A stretch of DNA of 64,000 nt from Streptococcus suis (lineage in GTDB: Bacteria; Bacillota; Bacilli; Lactobacillales; Streptococcaceae), in the NCBI RefSeq assembly GCF_024509555.1, contig NZ_JAMWEL010000005.1:42280-106279 (forward strand), written 5' to 3'. The position numbers and the translations under genes are program-made. The notes under the pieces were generated by a model. The model did not search any database and had not been told where the DNA came from. It saw nothing but the letters and a program-made list of their open reading frames with translations. Each line of letters begins with the position of its first letter. The first letter of the stretch is position 1. Positions 8,071 to 15,240 of the stretch are shown here, in pieces.

Positions 8071-8085
8071 TAATAACAATTCTAA
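8071..8085. promoter_or_regulatory. Per-box-like site 3 (perR autoregulation)
   Basis: TAATAACAATTCTAA has a perfect right half ATTCTAA and a weaker left half. It lies 25 bp upstream of the perR ATG. Confidence 0.65.
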
Positions 8086-8182
8086 ATTTCAATTCCTGCT
8101 TTCATTATAGTGTATTTTCTTAGCTCTGTCAATCTAATAGGAGGGTAGGTATCTGTGCTAGGACAGTTGTTGTTTTATAGGC

Positions 8183-8212
8183 TTGTTTTTCTAAGTTTGC
8201 TTGTGCTACAAT
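8183..8212 (+). promoter_or_regulatory. truA promoter implying a leaderless mRNA
   Basis: TTGTTT (8183-8188), an 18-bp spacer and an extended -10 TGCTACAAT (TACAAT 8207-8212) place the transcription start at about 8218-8220. The ATG is at 8219 and no Shine-Dalgarno sequence precedes it. Confidence 0.65.
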
Positions 8213-8218
8213 CAGAAC

Positions 8219-8968
8219 ATGACACGATATAAGGCAATTATTTCCTACGACGGCCATGATTTTTCTGGTTTTCAGCGCCAGCCCCATGCCCGTACGGTTC
8301 AGGAAGAAATCGAAAAAACGTTAGTAAGATTGAACAGCGGCCAGCCAGTAACCGTTCATGGAGCAGGTCGGACGGACGCAGGAGTGCACGCTTATGGTCA
8401 GGTGATTCACTTTGACTTGGCTGGCAGTCGAGATGCTGAGAAGCTCCGCTTTGCTCTTGATACTCAAACACCTGAGGATATTGATGTGGTCAGTGTGGAG
8501 CAGGTAGCGGATGATTTTCATTGCCGCTATGCCAAGCACAGCAAGACCTACGAGTTTTTGGTGGACATTGGTCGACCCAAGAATCCCATGATGCGACACT
8601 ATGCGACCTTTTATCCCTATGATTTGGACTTGAGTTTGATAGAAGAAGCCATTCAGGACTTGGTGGGGACCCATGATTTTACAGGCTTTACGGCTTCGGG
8701 GACCTCGGTTGAAGACAAGGTGCGGACCATTACGGCGGCGACTATGGAATACGACCAGCGGCGGCAGTTTTTGATTTTTACCTTTTCAGGCAACGGTTTT
8801 TTGTACAAGCAGGTGCGGAATATGGTGGGGACCCTGCTGAAAATTGGCAATGGTCGCATGCCTGTGGGGCAGATTAAGCGGATTTTGGCAGAAAAGGATC
8901 GTGGTTTGGCGGGTCCGACTGCGGCAGGCAACGGCCTCTATCTAAAGGAGATTATCTATGAAGACTAG
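8219..8968 (+). CDS. truA: tRNA pseudouridine(38-40) synthase TruA
   Basis: The 249-residue enzyme converts uridines 38-40 of the tRNA anticodon arm to pseudouridine. The catalytic Asp sits in [15 protein letters not shown] near residue 50. [19 protein letters not shown] at the N-terminus and [17 protein letters not shown] near residue 200 are standard. The ATG at 8219 is preferred to an in-frame TTG at 8201, because that TTG lies upstream of the -10 element. The gene overlaps the kinase gene by 11 bp and heads a four-gene overlapping operon. Confidence 0.95.
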   Translation: MTRYKAIISYDGHDFSGFQRQPHARTVQEEIEKTLVRLNSGQPVTVHGAGRTDAGVHAYGQVIHFDLAGSRDAEKLRFALDTQTPEDIDVVSVEQVADDFHCRYAKHSKTYEFLVDIGRPKNPMMRHYATFYPYDLDLSLIEEAIQDLVGTHDFTGFTASGTSVEDKVRTITAATMEYDQRRQFLIFTFSGNGFLYKQVRNMVGTLLKIGNGRMPVGQIKRILAEKDRGLAGPTAAGNGLYLKEIIYED

Positions 8969-9719
8969 GTACATTTTGGCTCTTTCGGGCAACGATATTT
9001 TCAGCGGTGGGGGTCTTCATGCGGATCTGACGACCTACGCTGTCCACAAGCTGCATGGGTTTGTGGCGGTGACTTGCTTGACAGCTCTGACCGACAAGGG
9101 CTTTGAGGTCATTCCGACGGAGGCTGCGGTGTTTGCCCAGCAACTGACTAGTTTGAAGGATGTGCCCTTTTCTGCGATTAAGATTGGCTTGCTTCCCTCT
9201 GTGGAAATAGCAGAGCAGGCTTTGGAGTTTATCAAGACTCACCAGGAGATTCCTGTGGTCTTGGATCCAGTCTTGGTCTGCAAGGAAACGCATGATACTG
9301 AGGTCAGCCAGTTGCGAGATGAACTCTTGAAGTTCCTTCCCTATGTCAGCATGATCACGCCAAATCTGGCAGAAGCTCAGCTATTGCTCCAAAAGGATAT
9401 CAAAACGGTGGAAGAGATGAAGCAGGCGGCAGTGACCTTGTATGACTTGGGAGCCAAGGCGGTGGTCATCAAGGGAGGCAATCGTCTGGGTGGCTCAGAG
9501 GCGATCGATGTTTTCTACGACGGTCAGGAAGTGGTGGTGCTCCAGTCGCCTCTGCTGTCAGAAAACAATGTGGGGGCAGGCTGTACCTTTGCGTCCAGCA
9601 TTGCCAGTCAGCTTTTGCTGGGAAGAGAACCATTCGAGGCGGTCAGGCTGTCCAAGGACTTTGTTCATGCGGCGATTGAAAAATCAGATGATTACGGGGT
9701 GATTCAATATGAGAAATAA
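8958..9719 (+). CDS. pdxK: Pyridoxine / hydroxymethylpyrimidine kinase (PdxK/ThiD family)
   Basis: The 253-residue ribokinase-fold enzyme has [21 protein letters not shown] at the substrate pocket, VLDPVLVCK mid-protein and the C-terminal anion-hole motif [15 protein letters not shown]. The GAGC form (Cys in place of the usual Asp) is that of the ThiD-like kinases, some of which act on pyridoxal/pyridoxine. The gene overlaps truA by 11 bp and an ECF substrate-binding component by 11 bp. It probably phosphorylates the vitamin imported by that transporter. Vitamin B6 versus thiamine precursor cannot be fixed from sequence alone. Confidence 0.85.
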   Translation: MKTRYILALSGNDIFSGGGLHADLTTYAVHKLHGFVAVTCLTALTDKGFEVIPTEAAVFAQQLTSLKDVPFSAIKIGLLPSVEIAEQALEFIKTHQEIPVVLDPVLVCKETHDTEVSQLRDELLKFLPYVSMITPNLAEAQLLLQKDIKTVEEMKQAAVTLYDLGAKAVVIKGGNRLGGSEAIDVFYDGQEVVVLQSPLLSENNVGAGCTFASSIASQLLLGREPFEAVRLSKDFVHAAIEKSDDYGVIQYEK

Positions 9720-10188
9720 GAAAACACAAGAATTAGTATTATTAGCCATCTTAACAGCCTTGACCTTGGTCTTGGCCCATGTTCATGTGCCGACCCTATC
9801 CGGCTTTGTCACACTCTTGGATGTGGGTGTCTTCTTTACGGCCTTTTACTTGGGCAAGAAAGAAGGAGCCATTGTTGGCGGTTTGGCAGGGCTCTTGATT
9901 GATTTCTTGCTGGGCTATCCCCAGTGGGCATTCTTTAGTCTAGTATTCCACGGGGCTCAGGGTTATTTTGCGGGTTGGACAGGCAAGAAACGGATTCTCG
10001 GTCTAGTCTTGGCGACGCTCTCTATGGTTGGGGGCTACTACCTGGCATCTCGGATTTATTTTAATGACCTCAAAGCCATTGAAAGTGTTTTTGGCAATAG
10101 CATGCAAAATTTTGTCGGTATGGGCTTGGGATTTGCCTTGGTCAAATTAGTAGAGAAAAGTGGAGCTATTGGCTATGTCACTCGATAA
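9709..10188 (+). CDS. ECF transporter substrate-binding (S) component
   Basis: The 159-residue integral membrane protein has about five to six helices and begins with the AlaXXXAla-like first helix of ECF S components ([17 protein letters not shown]). It shows the compact fold of the HmpT/PdxU group, with [25 protein letters not shown] components bind one vitamin and share the energising module EcfAA'T encoded elsewhere. Overlap with the kinase gene suggests the ligand is pyridoxine or hydroxymethylpyrimidine. Confidence 0.85.
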   Translation: MRNKKTQELVLLAILTALTLVLAHVHVPTLSGFVTLLDVGVFFTAFYLGKKEGAIVGGLAGLLIDFLLGYPQWAFFSLVFHGAQGYFAGWTGKKRILGLVLATLSMVGGYYLASRIYFNDLKAIESVFGNSMQNFVGMGLGFALVKLVEKSGAIGYVTR

Positions 10189-10738
10189 AATCAAAGTTCA
10201 AACCCAGCAAGTTGTGCAAGAAGTCCTAGAACTCAGCAATCTTCAAAAGGGACAGATATTTGTCCTTGGATTGTCTTCTAGTGAAGTGTTTGGGGGGCAT
10301 ATTGGTAAAAATTCTAGTCTGGAAGTCGGTGAGGTGGTTGTTGAAACTATCTTGGAAATTCTGGAGCCAAAAGGTATTTTTCTAGCTGTCCAAGGCTGCG
10401 AACACCTCAATCGTGCCTTGGTGGTGGAGCGGGAATTGGCAATCCAGAAGGACCTGGAAATAGTCAATGTTTTGCCCACCCTTCATGCAGGTGGTTCTGG
10501 ACAGTTGGCGGCCTTCAAGTATATGAAGGATCCGGTGGAAGTCGAGTTTATCACTGCTCAGGCTGGTGTGGATATCGGCGACACAGCTATTGGCATGCAC
10601 ATCAAGCACGTCCAAGTGCCCATCAGACCTAGTCTGCGTGAGATTGGTCAGGCCCATGTCACCGCTCTCGCCAGTCGACCCAAACTAATCGGCGGAGCTC
10701 GTGCGGCTTATCAGGAAGATAAGATACGGAAGAATTAG
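10175..10738 (+). CDS. TIGR01440/DUF436 family protein (YwlG-like)
   Basis: The 187-residue protein matches the DUF436 family in length and pattern: [20 protein letters not shown] near residue 28, [14 protein letters not shown] near 70 and [17 protein letters not shown] near 140. The start at 10175 is 14 bp inside the previous gene, with GGAG about 9 nt before it. The first Met at 10160 has no RBS. The function is unknown. It ends the truA operon at a terminator that begins at its stop codon. Confidence 0.85.
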   Translation: MSLDKIKVQTQQVVQEVLELSNLQKGQIFVLGLSSSEVFGGHIGKNSSLEVGEVVVETILEILEPKGIFLAVQGCEHLNRALVVERELAIQKDLEIVNVLPTLHAGGSGQLAAFKYMKDPVEVEFITAQAGVDIGDTAIGMHIKHVQVPIRPSLREIGQAHVTALASRPKLIGGARAAYQEDKIRKN

Positions 10739-10776
10739 GAGGCTGGGAAAAATTCCTTGCCTCCTTAGTTTTTTTC
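10737..10776 (+). terminator. Terminator of the truA-DUF436 operon
   Basis: AGGAGGC (starting inside the TAG stop) pairs with GCCTCCT around a 15-nt loop, followed by TTAGTTTTTTTC. Confidence 0.85.
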
Positions 10777-10808
10777 AATAGTTAAACTTGACGCAGTGGT
10801 TGAGTGGC

Positions 10809-10963
10809 TTTAACAGTCCAGTGGACTGTTAAAGGTTGGAGATAAGATTTGCACAGCAAATCTCAGCAATTCGTGTTTTACACTCCAAATCTGGCCTCTA
10901 CGGCTGACGCGAACAAAATTCGCTCTATTTCCAACCTCCAAAGGTTCCCCAAACCTTTGGAGC
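10809..10963. repeat. Palindrome cluster with dispersed motif
   Basis: Three perfect palindromes lie close together: TTTAACAGTCCA/TGGACTGTTAAA (10809-10833), AGATTTGC/GCAAATCT (10845-10863) and CTCCAAAGGTT/AACCTTTGGAG (10936-10962). The first runs straight into AAAGGTTGGAGATAAGATT. Shared parts occur at 4514, 4647 and in the ilvC-ilvA gap. No coding potential. Confidence 0.7.
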
Positions 10964-10969
10964 TGTGCG

Positions 10970-11030
10970 GGGGTGGGACGATAAAATCGCCCCCTGCGGG
11001 TTACCGATTTTTGTCCCACTCCCTTTTTTG
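10970..11030 (+). terminator. GTGGGAC hairpin with T tail
   Basis: GGGTGGGAC with GATAAAATCG on the left pairs with CGATTTTT plus GTCCCACTCCC on the right, followed by TTTTTT. It could be a terminator or another member of a dispersed hairpin family. Confidence 0.6.
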
Positions 11031-11040
11031 AGCCAAATCC

Positions 11041-11094
11041 TTGCCAAGAGGTCTGGCTTGTGTTAAACTTGTTCCTGTAAATGATACAAGAACA
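11041..11094 (+). promoter_or_regulatory. Promoter and operator 1 of the Rrf2 regulon (EthD-like gene)
   Basis: TTGCCA (11041) and TAAACT (11064) are separated by 17 bp. Directly after the -10 lies TGTTCCTGTA-AATGA-TACAAGAACA (11070-11094), nearly the same as the operators at 11956 and 12454. Confidence 0.75.
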
Positions 11095-11108
11095 AAAAGG
11101 AGAAAAAT

Positions 11109-11873
11109 ATGACAAAAGGATACCAACAACAATTTTCATTGTCCATTTTATTATGGATGCGTCAGGATAAAGTACGCCAAGAGGGGATGGACTACTGGAG
11201 TGGCGGGCACGCACAGATTATTGCAGCTTCACCGGGTCTATTAGAATACCGCCAGCAACATTTGAGTGCGACAGAACATAGTTTTTGGCCGAAAGCGACA
11301 GGATTGGAAACGGCTGTTCCAGAAGACCGTCGGATTGATGGTATTGCGGAAGTAACCTATCAAAAGTTATTGGCACCAATAGGCGGTCGCCGTCAGACGG
11401 CTCTTACCTTTGAAGATGAGGTCAATGTTTTCCGTCGGACCTTGATGCACATGGGCTTCCCATTTTCATCACGTTGGTATCATACTAGCACACAGGCCCA
11501 AACCCAACTGCGTGATGTCCTTTACTTCCGTCGCAAAGATGGTGTGAAGAGCGGTAGCTTCAAAACATTTGTTCAAGATGGACTAGCCAGTCAACTGGCT
11601 ACAATCTCTGGTGTAACGGAAGTACGGACACAGGTCTATCTTCCTTGGAATAAAGCGACTTGGAATACTCCAAATGTTGCCCATGACAATCCTAAAGAAG
11701 CCCATCTTCATTCCTCTATCATCCTAGGTTTTGCGGATCAGGCGGCAAGAGAGGCCTTCTATGCCAACCTAGCTCCGCAGTTGAATGCAGAAGTGGTGCA
11801 ATACGCCTCAGCAGTCCACGCCTATCATATAGAAAAAACCTTGCCTTTCGTCCTAGACGGCAAACGTATGTAA
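11109..11873 (+). CDS. EthD-like dimeric alpha/beta-barrel protein
   Basis: The 254-residue protein is soluble, with no signal peptide. It opens FSLSILLWMRQDKVRQEGMDYWSGGHAQIIAASPGLLEYRQQH, which has the look of an EthD/ABM ferredoxin-like domain (Y-W...H). A second related half near residues 145-235 includes AHLHSSIILGFADQAAREAF. EthD proteins assist or catalyse degradation of organic compounds; homologues are also labelled strictosidine synthase, which I would not trust. It has its own promoter with the Rrf2-type operator, so it probably belongs with the oxidoreductase operon at 12505. RBS AAAAAGGAG precedes the ATG. Confidence 0.65.
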   Translation: MTKGYQQQFSLSILLWMRQDKVRQEGMDYWSGGHAQIIAASPGLLEYRQQHLSATEHSFWPKATGLETAVPEDRRIDGIAEVTYQKLLAPIGGRRQTALTFEDEVNVFRRTLMHMGFPFSSRWYHTSTQAQTQLRDVLYFRRKDGVKSGSFKTFVQDGLASQLATISGVTEVRTQVYLPWNKATWNTPNVAHDNPKEAHLHSSIILGFADQAAREAFYANLAPQLNAEVVQYASAVHAYHIEKTLPFVLDGKRM

Positions 11874-11880
11874 GACAAGC

Positions 11881-11939
11881 GACTTCTTGGTCGAATGCTT
11901 TGTTTTAAAAAAATCAAGCAAAAGACTTGCCAAGAAGTC
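11881..11939. repeat. Inverted repeat GACTTCTTGG/CCAAGAAGTC
   Basis: A 10-bp perfect inverted repeat with a 39-nt loop lies between the EthD-like gene and the Rrf2 gene. The right arm includes the -35 (TTGCCA) of the rrf2 promoter. No T-run follows, so it is not a normal terminator. Confidence 0.55.
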
Positions 11940-11980
11940 TAGCTTATGATAAATTTGTTCTTGTAGTTGATACAAGAACA
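11927..11980 (+). promoter_or_regulatory. Promoter and operator 2 of the Rrf2 regulon (regulator gene)
   Basis: TTGCCA (11927) and TAAATT (11950) are separated by 17 bp, followed directly by the perfect palindrome TGTTCTTGTA-GTTGA-TACAAGAACA (11956-11980). About 45 bp are strongly conserved with the promoter at 11041. Confidence 0.8.
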
Positions 11981-11993
11981 CAAAGGAGACCGA

Positions 11994-12425
11994 ATGGATA
12001 CAAAATTTTCAGTAGCCCTTCATATTCTGACCATGATCAGTGAGAGCAAGGAAATACTTAGCTCGCAAGCCTTGGCTGAGAGCGTAGGCACAAATGCCAG
12101 CTACATCCGCAAGGTGATTGCACTTTTGAAAAATGCAGGCTTAATCACTTCGCACCAAGGGCGATCAGGCTACCAATTGAGCAAGTCCCCTAAGGATATT
12201 AGCTTATTGGAAATCTATCTTGCGACGCAAGAAGTGGAGCATATTCGCCTATTTCAGATACACCAGAATGCCAATCTTTCTTGTCCAGTTGGGCAGCATA
12301 TAGAAGGTGCAATGGTTCCCATCTTTTCCAGCGTTGAACAAGAACTGGAAAATCAACTCAGTCGTCAATCCTTAGATAATGTGATTACTAATCTCTATCA
12401 ATCCGCACAAGTAACCCGAATCTGA
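11994..12425 (+). CDS. Rrf2-family transcriptional regulator (YwnA-like)
   Basis: The 143-residue protein starts at the ATG at 11994 behind GGAGACCGA. The winged helix covers residues 1-65 (SSQALAESVGTNASYIRKVIALLKNAGLI and the wing SHQGRSGYQLSK). Only one Cys is present (SCPVGQH near residue 95), so it lacks the three-Cys iron-sulfur cluster of IscR/NsrR. A single-Cys Rrf2 protein could sense electrophiles or disulfide stress, but that is inference. It sits between two of the three matching operators and its own promoter carries the most perfect one, so autoregulation is likely. Confidence 0.88.
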   Translation: MDTKFSVALHILTMISESKEILSSQALAESVGTNASYIRKVIALLKNAGLITSHQGRSGYQLSKSPKDISLLEIYLATQEVEHIRLFQIHQNANLSCPVGQHIEGAMVPIFSSVEQELENQLSRQSLDNVITNLYQSAQVTRI

Positions 12426-12440
12426 CCGAGGTCAGATTTT
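12419..12440 (+). terminator. Stop-codon-spanning terminator of the Rrf2 gene
   Basis: AATCTGACC and GGTCAGATT form a perfect 9-bp stem that contains the TGA stop, followed by TT. Confidence 0.7.
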
Positions 12441-12453
12441 ATAAAACCAAACA

Positions 12454-12478
12454 TAGACCTGTAAGTGATACAGGAACA
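12454..12478. promoter_or_regulatory. Operator 3 of the Rrf2 regulon (oxidoreductase operon)
   Basis: CCTGTA-AGTGA-TACAGG with GAACA on the right flank has the same 5-bp spacer and core as operators 1 and 2. It lies 27 bp before the ATG at 12505. Confidence 0.75.
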
Positions 12479-12504
12479 AACTAAAGAATAGAAAAGAGAA
12501 CAAC

Positions 12505-13506
12505 ATGAAAGTAGCACAACACACATCTTATAACAAAAACAATATCACCCTTAACCTTACAGAAATTGCTAAGCCACAAATCAAGCCTAACCAAGTCCTT
12601 GTCAAAGTGACCGCAGCAGGCGTTAATCCATTGGACAACATGATTTCACGCGGAGATGTGAAATTGATTGTCCCTTACAAATTGCCCCAAACAGCTGGAA
12701 ATGAAGTAGTTGGAATCATCCAAGAAATCGGTGCAACTGTAACCAACTTTGCAGCAGGTAATCGTGTCTTCGGTCGTCTTCCGCTTGATAGTATCGGTGC
12801 TTTTGCTGAGTATGTAGCTGTTGACGCTCAGGCTCTTGCTAAGGTTCCTGCCTACTTGACAGATGAAGAAGCAGCTGCTGTACCTCTGACAGCCTTGACC
12901 ATCATGCAGGCCCTTGACCTCATGGGTGCTGAGGCAGGCAAGACCATCTTCATTTCTGGCGGAACTGGTGGCGTCGGTGGTATGGCTATTCCAATTGCCA
13001 AAGCTAAGGGCTTGACCGTTATCACAAATGGTGATGGGGCAAGTGCAGACCGGGTGTTGTCATTGGGTGCAGACCAGTTTATCGATTATAAGACAGAAGA
13101 TTACACCAAAACACTTAGCAATGTTGACTATGTCTTGGACACACTTGGCGGTGCAGAAACGGAAAAACAAATGTCAATCATGAAAAAAGGTGGACAGCTG
13201 GTTTCCCTTCGTGCCATGCCAAATGGTGAATTTGCCAAACGCATGAATTTGCCAAAATGGAAACAAATCTTGTTTGGTCTAGCTGGTCGTTCATTTGACA
13301 AAATGGCGAAAAAATACGGTGTTCACTACCATTTCATTTTTGTAGAGAGCAACGGTCGCCAACTGCAAGAAGTAGCAGACATTTTCAGCAAGCTCGAAAT
13401 TAAACCGTCTATCGATACCGTTTATCCATTTGAAGAAGTCAACGCAGCACTTGATAAGGTTGCCAACGGTCGTTCACGCGGAAAAACCGTCCTCAGTTTC
13501 AACTAA
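12505..13506 (+). CDS. Zinc-free MDR-type NADP-dependent alcohol dehydrogenase / quinone oxidoreductase
   Basis: The 333-residue protein has the GroES-like N-terminal domain (VKVTAAGVNPLDNMISRG) and the nucleotide-binding motif ISGGTGGVGGMAIPIAK near residue 150. The catalytic-zinc Cys/His set of classical alcohol dehydrogenases is absent, as in quinone or enone reductases of the medium-chain family. It is the first gene of a tight four-gene operon behind the Rrf2-type operator. Its probable role is NAD(P)H-dependent reduction of a quinone or unsaturated carbonyl. Confidence 0.88.
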   Translation: MKVAQHTSYNKNNITLNLTEIAKPQIKPNQVLVKVTAAGVNPLDNMISRGDVKLIVPYKLPQTAGNEVVGIIQEIGATVTNFAAGNRVFGRLPLDSIGAFAEYVAVDAQALAKVPAYLTDEEAAAVPLTALTIMQALDLMGAEAGKTIFISGGTGGVGGMAIPIAKAKGLTVITNGDGASADRVLSLGADQFIDYKTEDYTKTLSNVDYVLDTLGGAETEKQMSIMKKGGQLVSLRAMPNGEFAKRMNLPKWKQILFGLAGRSFDKMAKKYGVHYHFIFVESNGRQLQEVADIFSKLEIKPSIDTVYPFEEVNAALDKVANGRSRGKTVLSFN

Positions 13507-13532
13507 GACAATAAGATATACAAGGAATCATC

Positions 13533-14378
13533 ATGTCATATATTACAACCAAAAACCAATACACCACCGTTTCAAACAATAAAATCGTCTACCGTGAGCT
13601 CAGCAAGGGCAAGTCTGACATTCCTTTGGTCATGCTGGTTCACCTAGCGGCCACCTTGGACAACTGGGATCCCAAATTGCTGGATTTGCTGGCTGAACAG
13701 CACCATGTAATTGTCCTAGACCTCCCTGGCGTGGGTGCTAGTCAGGGCAAGGTGGCTCCGACCATTCCAGGAATGGCTGAGCAGGCTGTTTCCATTATCA
13801 AGGCTTTGGGTCATGAGAAAATCAATTTGCTAGGTCTGTCTATGGGTGGCTTTATTGCTCAAGAAATAGTTCGTCTGGATAGTCAATTGGTCAACCGTTT
13901 GATTTTAGCAGGTACAGGTCCTCGTGGTGGTTTTGAAGTTGATAAGGTGACTGGAAAAACCTTCCGCTACATGCTGAAGGCTGGTTTGGAGCGTGTGGAT
14001 CCAAAACGCTACATCTTCTACAATCATGATGAGGCAGGTCGTTTGGAGGCAGAAAAAGTCTTGGGTCGTATGGGGCAAAGAAGTGCTGCTCATGCAGACA
14101 AGGACATGAATGTTCCAGGATTTTTGACACAGCTCAAAGCTATCAAACGCTGGGGAAGAGAGCCTCAAGATGCCATGACCTTTATCACCCAACCGACTAT
14201 GATCGTCAACGGTGATAAGGATATGCAGGTTCCAACAGAAAATTCTTACACCATGCATGAGAAAATCAAAAATAGCCAACTGATCATCTATCCAAATGCA
14301 GGTCACGGCTCTATCTTCCAAAATGCAGAAGAGTTTTCGAAAGCCTTACTAGCCTTTTTGGAGGAAAGCAATGCCTAA
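13533..14378 (+). CDS. Alpha/beta hydrolase
   Basis: The 281-residue hydrolase has nucleophile elbow GLSMGG, acid in NGDKDMQVP and His in NAGHGSIF, a full catalytic triad. The oxyanion region reads VMLVHLAATLDNWDP, with HLAA in place of the commoner HGxx. It is cytoplasmic, with no signal peptide. The substrate is unknown; esterases and enol-lactone hydrolases share this pattern. It follows the dehydrogenase by 26 bp and overlaps the SDR gene by 8 bp. Confidence 0.85.
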   Translation: MSYITTKNQYTTVSNNKIVYRELSKGKSDIPLVMLVHLAATLDNWDPKLLDLLAEQHHVIVLDLPGVGASQGKVAPTIPGMAEQAVSIIKALGHEKINLLGLSMGGFIAQEIVRLDSQLVNRLILAGTGPRGGFEVDKVTGKTFRYMLKAGLERVDPKRYIFYNHDEAGRLEAEKVLGRMGQRSAAHADKDMNVPGFLTQLKAIKRWGREPQDAMTFITQPTMIVNGDKDMQVPTENSYTMHEKIKNSQLIIYPNAGHGSIFQNAEEFSKALLAFLEESNA

Positions 14379-15240
14379 AACTATTTTAATCACTGGTTCG
14401 ACGGATGGAATCGGCAAACACCTAGCCATGAAACTGGCTAGTGAAGGTCATGAAGTGATCTTGCACGGGCGAAATAGCGAAAAGCTCCGTGTAGCTCTCA
14501 GTGATATTCAACTAAAAACAGGAAATAAAAAGATTCACGGCTACCTTGCAGATTTTTCCAAGTTAGCAGATGTCTATCGTTTCAGCCAAGAAATTAAACG
14601 AGATTTTGAGCAGATTGATGTCTTGTTAAACAATGCGGGAGCTTACTTTGGAGATGCCCGTGTGGCAACGGCAGAAAATATCGAGATGACCTTTATGCTG
14701 TCTGTCCAAGTTCCCTATATCCTGACGGCGGAGTTGCTTCCCTTGCTGGAAAAAGCAGGAGGCAGGGTCATTCACACCTCTTCCTTCATGCACCATTTTG
14801 CACAAACCAGAGGCTTGGATTTTGGTTTAGAGCAGGGCTATTCTGCAGCCATGGCTTACAATAATGCCAAACTATACACCATTTGGCTGGCAATAGCTCA
14901 GGCAGAGGCCTTAGAAAAGCAAGGTTCATCTGTGACCGTCAATGCCTACCATCCTGGCTTGATTGCGACAAATTTGGGCAATGATGGGGTCAAACGCAAT
15001 CTGAGAAGTCGGATTCTCACCAGTCTGATGAAACCATTTTCCAAAGATTTGGACCAGGGGATTGAAACGGGTTACTACTTAAGTTTGTCACCAGAGGTGG
15101 CTGGAGTATCAGGTCGTTATTTTGCGGAGAAAAGGTTGGCTAAGGTCAGCTTGAAAGGATTTGATTTGGCAAAGAGCCAAGCCTTACTAGCCTATCTTGA
15201 TAGGAAAATCCAAGTATTTAAGGAGAGCGACCGTGACTAA
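14371..15240 (+). CDS. SDR-family NAD(P)-dependent oxidoreductase
   Basis: The 289-residue short-chain dehydrogenase has the Rossmann motif TGSTDGIG (residues 8-15), NNAGAYFG near 88 and the catalytic YNNAK near 170 preceded by Ser in HTSSFMHH. The C-terminal extension resembles retinol-dehydrogenase-like members. It overlaps the hydrolase gene (8 bp) and the flavin oxidoreductase gene (8 bp), so all three are co-translated. Confidence 0.9.
   Translation: MPKTILITGSTDGIGKHLAMKLASEGHEVILHGRNSEKLRVALSDIQLKTGNKKIHGYLADFSKLADVYRFSQEIKRDFEQIDVLLNNAGAYFGDARVATAENIEMTFMLSVQVPYILTAELLPLLEKAGGRVIHTSSFMHHFAQTRGLDFGLEQGYSAAMAYNNAKLYTIWLAIAQAEALEKQGSSVTVNAYHPGLIATNLGNDGVKRNLRSRILTSLMKPFSKDLDQGIETGYYLSLSPEVAGVSGRYFAEKRLAKVSLKGFDLAKSQALLAYLDRKIQVFKESDRD

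Noticed and set aside
10810..11214. 134-residue minus-strand ORF
   Set aside because: It runs through palindromes and antisense to the EthD-like gene, with no RBS and an unprotein-like composition.
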